Origin: Palsa-892 sp035555855
GTDB lineage: Bacteria > Pseudomonadota > Alphaproteobacteria > Rhizobiales > Xanthobacteraceae
Direction: 5' to 3'
DNA length: 64,000 nt
Assembly (NCBI GenBank): GCA_035555855.1
Contig: DATMGD010000071.1
Span: 1-64,000 of the forward strand
Shown here: piece after piece, positions 43,620 through 51,546 of the stretch
Layout of the letters: every line of letters begins with the position of its first letter
How positions within the stretch are numbered: the first letter of the stretch is position 1
Position numbers and translations under genes: made by a program
Notes under the pieces: model-generated
The model's database searches: none
Seen by the model: the letters and a program-made list of their open reading frames with translations, nothing else
Told to the model about the DNA's origin: nothing

Positions 43620-43955
43620 GCACACGCCCGGCAATATTCGATAGTGCGAGATTTCATTCCGTCTTCCCTTGCCTGTTGTTTCCCCAAGACGCAGCGCGGC
43701 TTGACGCAAATATCAGTCTTTCGTTTCTGGTTTTATCGACTGCATCCTTCCTAAAATACCTCTCCTTTCGGCACTGTCATCTGACTGACAGCGAGCTGTC
43801 GTACCGCTTCCACCGTCCGCCTGGCTTTCCACACGGCCGGCAAAATCGGACGAGCGTAAAAGGGTGAAATTACTGGCGAATTGCCGTAGCGCCCTTCGTC
43901 ATACTACTGTCATATTACAAAAACGGGCCCTGAGAGCCAAGGCAAGGAGGCTATC
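43620..43955. promoter_or_regulatory. 336-base intergenic region before the ABC importer operon
   Basis: There is no gene in this stretch. It contains the triple CTGTCAT-like array at 43774-43802, a further exact CTGTCAT at 43907-43913 and, at its right end, AAGGAGG five bases before the GTG start of the binding-protein gene. T/C-rich bases around 43730-43770 precede the array. Confidence 0.6.
43774..43802 (+). promoter_or_regulatory. Putative PhoB box array
   Basis: Three heptamers CTGTCAT (43774-43780), CTGACAG (43785-43791) and CTGTCGT (43796-43802) are separated by exactly four bases each, giving 11-base periodicity. This is the geometry of PHO boxes, whose rhizobial consensus half-site is CTGTCAT. 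It lies 154 bases before the importer operon. Confidence 0.6.
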
Positions 43956-45293
43956 GTGAAAATTCGTACTTCATTACTGCGCTTGTCGTTCGTTGGCGCC
44001 CTGAGCGTGTTCGCTTTTGCAGCCGCAGCCCAGGGCCTCGAAGACAAGGTCACCATCGTTACGTCCTACAACAAGGACATGACCGGCCCGTTCGCGGCCG
44101 CGTTCGAGAAAAAATATCCCGGTACCAAGGTCGAAGTGCAGAACCGCAACACCGCGGCGGCCGTCACCTTCATTCAGGAAACCAAATCGAATCCGCCGGA
44201 CCTCTTCTGGGCGTCGGCGCCGGATGCTTTTGAGGTTCTGAAGAAGAACGCCATGCTGGAGAAGTACACGCCGAAGGCGCAGGGCATCGCGACGAAAGCA
44301 GGCTCCTACCCGATCAACGATCCCGACGGCTACTACATCGGCTTCGCCGCATCGGGCTACGGCATCGAGTACAACACGCGCTACCTCAAGGCCAACGACC
44401 TGCCCGCGCCGAAAGAGTGGGACGATCTGAAGAAGCCGATCTATTTCGGCCATGTCGGCATCTCGGCGCCGTCGCGCTCCGGCACGACGCATCTCACCGT
44501 CGAAACTATCCTGCAGGGTGAAGGTTGGGAAAAAGGCTGGGCGACGCTGCTCGAAATCGGCGGCAACCTCGTGCAGGTTTCCGACCGCTCGTTCGGCGTG
44601 CCTGACGCGGTCAACAGCGGCCAGTACGGCCTCGGCATCGTCATCGACTTCTTCGGCCTTTCCGGCAAGGCATCGGGCTTTCCTGTCGAATTCGTTTATC
44701 CGACCGTGACCGCAATCGTGCCGGCCAATATCGGCATCATCAAAGGCGCGAAAAATAAAAAAGCGGCAGAAGCCTTCATCGAATATCTGCTTTCCGAGGA
44801 AGGCCAGCAGATCCTGTTCGATCCGAAGATTCAGCGCCTGCCCGTGCGGCTTGCGACCTACGACAAGGCACCGGCCGGCTTCCCCAATCCGTTCAAAAAC
44901 GAGAAGCTCGGCGCCGGCGTGAAGTTCGACGCCGACGTCTCCGAAAAGCGCTACGAACTCGTGAACTCGCTGTTCGACCGCGTCATCACCTTCCGCTTGA
45001 AGGAGCTGAACGCGGCGTGGAAAGCGATCCACGACACCGAGAAGAAACTCGGCAGCAAGGCCGGCCCCGAGGCAAAGAAGCTCCTCGCCGAAGCGCGCCG
45101 TCTTGCCACCACCGTTCCCATTTCGGGCACGGAAGCGAACGACACGGCGATCGCCAATTCCTTCCACAAGGTGAAGAAGGGCGAAACCGCCGCCGGACGC
45201 CAGGCCGAGTTCGAACAGAAGTGGGATCAGGCCGCGCTCAAGAACTACAACGATGCTAAATCGCTCGCCGAAAAGGCGGCGAGCGCCAAATAG
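43956..45293 (+). CDS. ABC transporter periplasmic binding protein (FbpA-like fold, non-iron)
   Basis: This 445-residue class II binding protein delivers its ligand to the following permease. A signal peptide ends near residue 26 (FAAAAQG). The core (30-330) is similar to ferric/2-aminoethylphosphonate-type binding proteins: VTIVTSYNKDMTGPFAAAFEKKYPG and EAFIEYLLSEEGQQIL. Where FbpA-type iron proteins have a Tyr-Tyr iron ligand, this has F232-F233 (VIDFFGLSG), arguing against iron. About 110 extra helical, Lys/Ala-rich residues follow the normal end. The start is a GTG with AAGGAGG. The upstream PHO-like boxes suggest a phosphonate or phospho-ester. Confidence 0.85.
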   Translation: MKIRTSLLRLSFVGALSVFAFAAAAQGLEDKVTIVTSYNKDMTGPFAAAFEKKYPGTKVEVQNRNTAAAVTFIQETKSNPPDLFWASAPDAFEVLKKNAMLEKYTPKAQGIATKAGSYPINDPDGYYIGFAASGYGIEYNTRYLKANDLPAPKEWDDLKKPIYFGHVGISAPSRSGTTHLTVETILQGEGWEKGWATLLEIGGNLVQVSDRSFGVPDAVNSGQYGLGIVIDFFGLSGKASGFPVEFVYPTVTAIVPANIGIIKGAKNKKAAEAFIEYLLSEEGQQILFDPKIQRLPVRLATYDKAPAGFPNPFKNEKLGAGVKFDADVSEKRYELVNSLFDRVITFRLKELNAAWKAIHDTEKKLGSKAGPEAKKLLAEARRLATTVPISGTEANDTAIANSFHKVKKGETAAGRQAEFEQKWDQAALKNYNDAKSLAEKAASAK

Positions 45294-45319
45294 CACCGGT
45301 CAAGTAAACCCACCGGCTC

Positions 45320-47053
45320 ATGGCCGATATCACAACCATCCCGGCGGCGCCGCGTGCGCCGCTGGCCGCGCGACTGGGCGCAAGCCCCGCACAGATCGCG
45401 GCGATTGCGCTCGTCGCGCTGTTTCTCCTCGCGTTCCTCGTCGTGCCGATCGTCCGCGTCATTCAGATCGCTTTCACCGGCCCCGAAGGCGGTTTCTCGC
45501 TCATTCATTTCGGCGACTTCTTCCAGACCTCGCTGCTGCGTGAATCGTTCTGGAATTCGGTCTACGCCGCCTCGATGACCGTCGTTGTCGCAAGCCTCAT
45601 CGCGGTGCCGCTCGCGACGATCATCTCGCGTTTTCAATTCCGGGGTGCGGCGCTCATTCACACGCTCGGCGTCATCCCGCTGGTGATGCCGCCGTTCGTC
45701 GGCGCCGTCGCCATGCAGCTCATCTACGGCAAGAACGGCTCGATAAACCTTTTGCTGCACGACTGGTTCGGCTTCCGCATTCCGTTCATGGAAGGCCTGA
45801 ACGGCGTGATCTTTGTCGAGGCCGTGCATTATTTCCCGTTCATCCTGCTCAATCTCTCGGCGGCACTCTCCAACATCGATTCCGCGATGGAAGAGTCGGC
45901 GCAAAATCTCGGCGCTTCGGGTTTCTCTCTCTTCCGCAAGATCGTCTTTCCGCTCGCGCTGCCGGGTTATGTCGCGGGCGCCGCGCTCGTCTTCGTCAAG
46001 GTATTCGACGATCTTGCGACACCGCTCCTCTTGAGCGTCACCAACATGCTCGCGCCGCAAGCTTATCTGCGCATCACTTCGGTCGGCGTTGCTGACCCGC
46101 AAGGTTACGTGATCTCGGTCATCATGATCGCCTGCGCACTCAGTACCATTGGCCTCTCGCAACTCGCGCTGCGCGGCCGCGATTTCTCGACTCAGCAGCG
46201 CGGCGGCGGCGGGCTCGCACGCCGCAGCCTCGGCAAGGGCGGCACGCTGCTTGCGACGCTCTTTGTCGTCATCACACTTTTAGTCGTGCTGTCGCCGCAC
46301 ATCGGCATTCTGCTGTTATCGTTCGGCACCGTGTGGTCGTACGCCGTGCTGCCGGACGGCTACACGCTCGCGCATTACGCGACCGTCGCGAACGAAGCCG
46401 GACCCTTCATCACCAATACGCTGCTCTATTGCGGCCTTGCCGGCTTCATCGACATCGTGCTCGCCTCGATCATCGCCTATACGGTGCTGCGCACGCGCCT
46501 CAAGGGCCGTCACCTCATCGAACAGATGGCGATGGCGGCCGTTGCCATCCCCGGCCTCGTGCTCGGCATCGGCTTGCTGCGCACCTATTACGACGTTCAC
46601 CTGCCGAGCGGTGAATCGCTCGCGACGTTCTGGGGCATGCTGGTGATCGCCTATGCCGTGCGCCGCCTGCCCTATGCACTGGTGTCCGCCAAGGCCGCGC
46701 TCCAGCAGTTGCACGTTCATCTTGAGGAAGCCGCCGAAAGCCTCGGGGCCGGCAAGTTCACGACACTTACGAGGATCGTCGTGCCGCTGATGACCGGCGG
46801 CCTCCTCGCAGGCTTCGTCACGAGTTTCGCGACCGCCGCCGTCGAGCTTTCCGCGACCCTCATCCTCGTCACCCGCCCGCCTGACGCGCCGATTTCCTAC
46901 GGCATCTACGTCTATATGCAGGCGGCGGCCGGACGCGGCCCCGGTGCAGCGCTCGGCGTCATCGCCGTTCTTGTCGTTGCGATTGCGACGTTCCTCTCCT
47001 ACCGCCTCGCTGAGCGCGAGCGCGGCCTCAAATCCCGTGAAGGCGCATTCTGA
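45320..47053 (+). CDS. ABC transporter permease, two fused membrane domains
   Basis: This 577-residue protein contains two complete BPD_transp_1 domains in tandem, as FbpB/ThiP-type permeases do, for about 12 spans. The EAA loops that contact the ATPase are EESAQNLGASGFSLFRKIVFPLALPG (near 200) and EEAAESLGAGKFTTLTRIVVPLMTGG (near 475). It serves the binding protein encoded 26 bases upstream and the ATPase whose ATG overlaps its stop by one base. No separate second permease is needed. Confidence 0.92.
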   Translation: MADITTIPAAPRAPLAARLGASPAQIAAIALVALFLLAFLVVPIVRVIQIAFTGPEGGFSLIHFGDFFQTSLLRESFWNSVYAASMTVVVASLIAVPLATIISRFQFRGAALIHTLGVIPLVMPPFVGAVAMQLIYGKNGSINLLLHDWFGFRIPFMEGLNGVIFVEAVHYFPFILLNLSAALSNIDSAMEESAQNLGASGFSLFRKIVFPLALPGYVAGAALVFVKVFDDLATPLLLSVTNMLAPQAYLRITSVGVADPQGYVISVIMIACALSTIGLSQLALRGRDFSTQQRGGGGLARRSLGKGGTLLATLFVVITLLVVLSPHIGILLLSFGTVWSYAVLPDGYTLAHYATVANEAGPFITNTLLYCGLAGFIDIVLASIIAYTVLRTRLKGRHLIEQMAMAAVAIPGLVLGIGLLRTYYDVHLPSGESLATFWGMLVIAYAVRRLPYALVSAKAALQQLHVHLEEAAESLGAGKFTTLTRIVVPLMTGGLLAGFVTSFATAAVELSATLILVTRPPDAPISYGIYVYMQAAAGRGPGAALGVIAVLVVAIATFLSYRLAERERGLKSREGAF

Positions 47054-48087
47054 TGGCGACCAGCGTTTCGATTGAAAATGTCAGCTTCGGTTATGGCCGC
47101 GCACTCGTCCTCGACGATGTGAGCCTTGCGATCGAGCCCGGTGAATATTTCTGTTTCCTCGGACCGTCGGGCTCCGGCAAGACCACGCTGCTTCGCCTCG
47201 TCGCGGGCTTCGGCACGCCGTCGAAAGGCCGCATCACGATCGGCGGCAAAGATGTTACACACCTGCCGCCGTGGGAGCGCAATCTCGGCATGGTGTTCCA
47301 AAGCTATGCGCTCTGGCCGCACATGACGGTTGCGAAAAACGTCGCCTTTGGCCTCGAGCGCCGCAAGCTGCCGCGCGCCGAGATCAACCGCAAAGTCGGG
47401 GCCGCGCTGGAGCGCGTCGGCCTCTCGCATCTTGCAGATCGCCGCCCGGCGCAGCTTTCCGGCGGCCAGCAGCAGCGCGTCGCGCTCGCTCGCACGCTGG
47501 TCATCGAGCCGGCCGTGCTCCTGCTCGACGAGCCGCTCTCGAACTTGGACGCCAAGCTGCGCACCGAAATGCGCGTCGAACTGAAGCGGCTACAGCGTGA
47601 ACTCGGCATCACGACGATCTACGTCACGCACGACCAGGAAGAAGCCAACGCCGCCGCCGACCGCATTGCCGTGCTCGATGGCGGCAAGATTCAGCAGATC
47701 GGCTCGCCGGTCGATATGTACGACCACCCGGCCAATCGCTTCGTCGCGGCTTTTCTCGGCACCGCCAACCTAATCGAGGGCAGGATCGAAGGCAGCCGCT
47801 TCACAGCGCCGGACGGCTTCGCCCTCGATGGCATCAGCGGCAAGACAGGCGCTGTCTGCGTTTCGATCCGCCCGCAGAACATCGCCCTCACTGCATCCGG
47901 CACCGGCCTCGCCGGTATCGTCGAAGAGCGCGAATTCCTTGGCGAGACGACGCGCTATCGCATCAAGACGGGCAATCATGCGCTGATCGTCGACGAGCCG
48001 CACCGCCGCGGTACTGAACCGCATCAGGTCGGAGCGCCGGTCAATGTTGCGATCGACACCAGGCAAGTCGCGGTCCTGCACGATTGA
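47053..48087 (+). CDS. ABC transporter ATP-binding protein (FbpC/PotA type)
   Basis: This 344-residue importer ATPase has Walker A GPSGSGKT near 39, the Q-loop VFQSYALWPHMTV, signature LSGGQQQRVALARTL, Walker B LLLDEPLSNLD, and H-loop YVTHDQEEA. A C-terminal TOBE domain follows (about 265-340, VSIRPQNIALT). The C-terminal domain is the regulatory OB-fold seen in PotA, FbpC and PhnT types. ATGA-type overlap with the permease shows coupled translation. It completes the three-gene importer. Confidence 0.93.
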   Translation: MATSVSIENVSFGYGRALVLDDVSLAIEPGEYFCFLGPSGSGKTTLLRLVAGFGTPSKGRITIGGKDVTHLPPWERNLGMVFQSYALWPHMTVAKNVAFGLERRKLPRAEINRKVGAALERVGLSHLADRRPAQLSGGQQQRVALARTLVIEPAVLLLDEPLSNLDAKLRTEMRVELKRLQRELGITTIYVTHDQEEANAAADRIAVLDGGKIQQIGSPVDMYDHPANRFVAAFLGTANLIEGRIEGSRFTAPDGFALDGISGKTGAVCVSIRPQNIALTASGTGLAGIVEEREFLGETTRYRIKTGNHALIVDEPHRRGTEPHQVGAPVNVAIDTRQVAVLHD

Positions 48088-48101
48088 TCTCTCGCTCGCG
48101 C

Positions 48102-48130
48102 AAAAAAAACGGCAGCCCGAGGGCTGCCGT
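48102..48130 (-). terminator. Rho-independent terminator of the OFA transporter/small-subunit operon
   Basis: ACGGCAGCCC at 48109-48118 pairs with its complement at 48121-48130 across a two-base loop. Read on the minus strand it ends in eight Ts (48102-48109). It lies 31 bases past the small-subunit stop. Confidence 0.85.
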
Positions 48131-48161
48131 GAAGTAGAGGGGATACTCACTTACTCAGGTT

Positions 48162-48284
48162 CTACTGAAACAATTTCATTGCATTCAGTAGGGTCAGCGT
48201 GACTCCGATCAGCAAGGGAATGCCGACGAAAGTCCATGCGAAGAAAATTCGCACCGCATTATTTCCAGTTTCCGTTTTTTCCAT
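48162..48284 (-). CDS. MFS transporter small subunit (40 residues)
   Basis: This 40-codon gene starts ten bases after the OFA-transporter stop, and its GAGGAGGG ribosome site overlaps that stop. The peptide MEKTETGNNAVRIFFAWTFV continues GIPLLIGVTLTLLNAMKLFQ, a single membrane span with an acidic, polar N-terminus. RefSeq uses the name MFS transporter small subunit for peptides in this position after OFA-type transporters (recalled, not checked). It likely stabilises or modulates the transporter. The terminator follows closely, so it is cotranscribed. Confidence 0.8.
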   Translation of the reverse strand: MEKTETGNNAVRIFFAWTFVGIPLLIGVTLTLLNAMKLFQ

Positions 48285-48294
48285 CGTGCCCTCC

Positions 48295-49692
48295 TCACGC
48301 ATGTCCGCCGGCCGGCGCGGCTTTGCCGTTCGCCGGATGGTCCGCCGTCATGTGGTAGCGGCTGTTAACCGCCTTGACGAAGTAGTTGCAGATGAAGCCG
48401 ATCACGAGCAGCCCCGCCATGATGTACATGGTGGTGTTGTAGGCTTGCGCCTTCGGCACGCCGTGAGTGACGTTGTACTCACGGATGTAGTTGATCAGCA
48501 CCGGCCCGACGATGCCCGCCGCTGACCAGGCGGTGAGCAGGATGCCGTGGATGGCGCCGACATAGCGCGTTCCGAACATGTCCTTCAGGTATGCCGGAAC
48601 GGTCGAGAAGCCGCCGCCATACATGCTGACGATGATCAGGAAGCAGAACACGAACAGCACGACATTCCCGCTGCCGCCCGCATAGGGAACGGTGCAGTAG
48701 AGAATGAAGCCGAGCGTCATGTAGACGAAGTAGGTGTTCTTCCGGCCGATGAAGTCCGAAAGCGATGCCCAGCTGAACCGGCCGCCCATGTTGAACAGGC
48801 TCATCAGTCCCACGAGGCCTGCGGCCGCGATCGGCGTGATGTGGCCCGGGAACATTTCCTGGCTCATCGCCGAAGCCTGACCGAGAACGCCGATGCCGGC
48901 GGTGGTGTTCAGGAACAGCACCGTCCAGATCAGCCAGAACTGCGGCGTCTTCACCGCGTCATAGACATAGACGTCGTTCTTGGTAATGAGCTTGGTCGCG
49001 GCTTTCGGCGCAACAAAGCCTTCGGGTTTCCAGCCGTCTGCCGGCACCCGCACGATGGTGGCGCCCACCATCATGAACACGAAGTAGACGCAGCCGAGAA
49101 CAGCGAAGGTTTCCATCACGCCGATATGGCTCGCTGTGCTGAACTTGCTCAGCAGCCACACCGAGAACGGCGAAGCGATCAGTGCGCCGCCGCCGAAGCC
49201 CATGATCGCCATGCCCGTCGCCATACCGGGGCGGTCAGGAAACCATTTCATCAGCGTCGAAACCGGCGAGATGTAACCAATGCCGAGCGCCATGCCGCCG
49301 AAGAAGCCATAGCCGAGATAGATGATCCAGAGATTGTGCAGATAGACGCCGACGGCGGAAAGCAGAAAGCCGCCCGCCCATAGACAACCGGCGGTGAACA
49401 TCGCTTTACGCGGTCCGCCTTCTTCGACCCAGCGGCCGAACAAGGCCGACGAGATGCCGAGCATGGCCATCGCGATCGAGAAGATCCAGCCGAGCTGGGT
49501 CAGTTTCCAGTCGCCTGCCGTTGATGCCGAGATGCCGAGTAGTTTCGTCATCGGCAGATTGAAGACGCTAAATGCGTAAGCCTGACCGATACAAAGATGT
49601 ACGCAAAGTGCCGCTGGCGGCACCAGCCATCGGCTATAGCCGGGTTTGGCAATCGTATGCGATCGATCGAGGAATGGTAGCAAACTGCTCAT
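48295..49692 (-). CDS. OFA family MFS transporter (oxalate/formate antiporter type)
   Basis: This 465-residue, 12-span transporter belongs to the oxalate/formate antiporter family. It shows the first-span segment CVHLCIGQAYAFSVFNLPM and the family's GIGYISPVSTLMKWFPDRPGMATGMAIMGFGGGA, plus SWASLSDFIGRKNTYFV in the second half. The ATG at 49692 has GGGAGGG upstream; in-frame codons before it look non-coding. The transported anion could be oxalate, formate or another monocarboxylate. It leads a two-gene operon with the small subunit. Confidence 0.9.
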   Translation of the reverse strand: MSSLLPFLDRSHTIAKPGYSRWLVPPAALCVHLCIGQAYAFSVFNLPMTKLLGISASTAGDWKLTQLGWIFSIAMAMLGISSALFGRWVEEGGPRKAMFTAGCLWAGGFLLSAVGVYLHNLWIIYLGYGFFGGMALGIGYISPVSTLMKWFPDRPGMATGMAIMGFGGGALIASPFSVWLLSKFSTASHIGVMETFAVLGCVYFVFMMVGATIVRVPADGWKPEGFVAPKAATKLITKNDVYVYDAVKTPQFWLIWTVLFLNTTAGIGVLGQASAMSQEMFPGHITPIAAAGLVGLMSLFNMGGRFSWASLSDFIGRKNTYFVYMTLGFILYCTVPYAGGSGNVVLFVFCFLIIVSMYGGGFSTVPAYLKDMFGTRYVGAIHGILLTAWSAAGIVGPVLINYIREYNVTHGVPKAQAYNTTMYIMAGLLVIGFICNYFVKAVNSRYHMTADHPANGKAAPAGGHA

Positions 49693-49756
49693 CGAATTCC
49701 CTCCCACAGTTATTTCCCCAAATTTAGTGATGCAAACCGCTGAATTGCGTGCGGCA

Positions 49757-50485
49757 TCACATACACGGCCGGAGTTGTCCGGTGTGTTCCTGAAATTCTC
49801 TTGTTCTATTTTTTTCGAACTCCGACGCGCGACGTTCCCCAAACGTCTCGGTCGTACTCAACAGCCACGCTTGCGAAGACGAATTCCATCCGCGCGTGAA
49901 GGTCCAACGATCGCGCGCCGTGACGATATGCGTCGCATCGCCGCCAACGACCTCGCCCGCTTCATCGACGGTTGCGGAAACGATCTCGCTTTCGAAGTCG
50001 ATCGAGACGGCGGCTTCTTCACCGGAAATGTGCGCATCGACGATGTCGGCATGCTTCAGCCGAACCAGGCTGAACTCGACATGCTGATGCTGCCGTTCGC
50101 GCTCCTCGATCGAGCGCACGAACGTCTCGTAGACGTCGGCCGCGAGATATTTGCGAAGAAGCTCTCGGTTGCCGTTCGCAAAGGCGGCGACGACCGCCTC
50201 ATAAACCTTGCAGCCGTTATGACGGAATTGCTCCTCATCGAGGCCGCCCTCGGCCTCCCGGATGCGCTCGAAGCAACGCTCGGCCTCGCCACTCAGGTGA
50301 TGTTCGGCAACCGGCAGGCCTTCGTAGAGAGGGGCGGCAACGTCTTGCTGCGCCGGGCTTAATGGGTAAGCCGACTGGTCAATTGCCGCCTTACGGCGCA
50401 ATTCCCGAAGCAGCTGACGGGCTTTCCACCACACCAAGGCGGCGATGAAAGCGACCACGCCAATTTCGTTGAAATTCAATTCCAT
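49757..50485 (-). CDS. Tim44-like domain protein (TimA-type)
   Basis: This 242-residue protein has one N-terminal membrane anchor (about 8-23, VVAFIAALVWWKA), a basic linker, and a Tim44-like domain from about 60 on (HLSGEAERCFERIREA... KVYEAVVAAFANGNRELLRKYL... DRWTFTRGW). Bacterial Tim44 homologues (TimA) are typical of Alphaproteobacteria and are the presumed source of the mitochondrial protein. Here it is divergent from a LysR gene and downstream-facing to the OFA transporter, not near secB as elsewhere. Function in bacteria is unclear. Confidence 0.88.
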   Translation of the reverse strand: MELNFNEIGVVAFIAALVWWKARQLLRELRRKAAIDQSAYPLSPAQQDVAAPLYEGLPVAEHHLSGEAERCFERIREAEGGLDEEQFRHNGCKVYEAVVAAFANGNRELLRKYLAADVYETFVRSIEERERQHQHVEFSLVRLKHADIVDAHISGEEAAVSIDFESEIVSATVDEAGEVVGGDATHIVTARDRWTFTRGWNSSSQAWLLSTTETFGERRASEFEKNRTREFQEHTGQLRPCM

Positions 50486-50568
50486 TGGGCTCGTTCAAAG
50501 GCTCTAGACGAACGGCTGGAACGTGCCCGCTTGCTTTCAGCCGGACAAATGAATTTAATTACGTATTG

Positions 50569-50587
50569 ATAGCAGTTTTCCTGCTAT
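50569..50587. promoter_or_regulatory. Dyad ATAGCAG-N5-CTGCTAT upstream of the LysR gene
   Basis: A perfect seven-base inverted repeat with a five-base centre ends 23 bases before the LysR start, in AT-rich DNA between divergent genes. It is a likely binding site for the LysR protein itself or another dimeric regulator. Confidence 0.5.
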
Positions 50588-50610
50588 ACAAATTAAGCGG
50601 TTGAAGCTTC

Positions 50611-51507
50611 ATGGATATCGAACTCGCGCGGACTTTTCTCGAAATCGTCTCGACGCACAGCTTCATTCGTGCAGCTGAGCGGCTGAACGTGAGTCAGACG
50701 ACCATCAGTGCGAGAATTAAGACTTTGGAAGAACGTCTCGGACGTCCGCTGTTCATCCGGAACAAATCCGGCGCGACTCTCACACCCGCGGGCGAACAGT
50801 TCCTTCGATTCGCGCCGACCTTCGTGCAGCTCTGGGAACGCGCTCGTCATCAGGTCGCAGTTCCATCCGGTCACAGCGCGATGCTCGCCATCGGCGGCGA
50901 GCTCAGCCTGTGGCAGCCCTTCATGCTCGACTGGCTGCTGTGGATGCGAAAGCACGAAACCGATGTCGCATTGCGCGTGCAGGTCGGCGTACCCGATCAG
51001 CTGACGACGCTCGTCTCGGAAGGCGTGCTCGATCTTGCCATCATGTACGCGCCGCAAAATCGTCCGGGCCTGAAAGTCGAACGCCTGTTCGATGAGACGC
51101 TGGTGCTCGTCACCACCGATCCCAATCAGCAGGCGGCGACGCAACCCGAATATGTCTATGTCGATTGGGGCCCGAACTTCGCGTTTCACCACGGCCTCAA
51201 TTTTCCCGACGTCACCAATCCGGGTCTGTTCGTCGGCCTCGGCCCCCTCGCGTTGCATTACATCGTCGAAGCCGGCGGCTCCGGTTACTTCCGCATGGGC
51301 GCGGCAAAACCGTATCTTGCAAACGGCCGCCTGCATCTCGTCGAAGGCGCGCCGACCTTCGCCTATCCGGTCCACGCCATCTATTCGGCGAATACCGATC
51401 AGGCCCTGATCCGCAAGGCCATCGACGGGCTGAAGAAATCCATCAAGACCGAACCGCCGCTGGACAATCATGCGCCGACGGCTCGCCTTGGATTGTCGCA
51501 GCAATAA
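50611..51507 (+). CDS. LysR family transcriptional regulator
   Basis: This 298-residue regulator has an N-terminal winged helix-turn-helix (2-60: RTFLEIVSTHSFIRAAERLNVSQTTISARI, the classic LTTR sequence) and a substrate-binding domain (about 88-290). GLKVERLFDETLVLVTT lies at the hinge. It sits directly upstream of amidase and carbamoylase genes on the same strand, so it probably controls that operon in response to a nitrogenous substrate. It is divergent from the Tim44-domain gene. A perfect dyad lies just before its start. Confidence 0.93.
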   Translation: MDIELARTFLEIVSTHSFIRAAERLNVSQTTISARIKTLEERLGRPLFIRNKSGATLTPAGEQFLRFAPTFVQLWERARHQVAVPSGHSAMLAIGGELSLWQPFMLDWLLWMRKHETDVALRVQVGVPDQLTTLVSEGVLDLAIMYAPQNRPGLKVERLFDETLVLVTTDPNQQAATQPEYVYVDWGPNFAFHHGLNFPDVTNPGLFVGLGPLALHYIVEAGGSGYFRMGAAKPYLANGRLHLVEGAPTFAYPVHAIYSANTDQALIRKAIDGLKKSIKTEPPLDNHAPTARLGLSQQ

Positions 51508-51546
51508 AAGTAGGATCGGCGGCGCTCAATCACATCGAAGAACAAA

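Noticed and set aside
43907..43924. A second PHO box at the isolated CTGTCAT
   Set aside because: The next heptamer at the right spacing (CAAAAAC) does not match the half-site, so it is noted only as a lone half-site.
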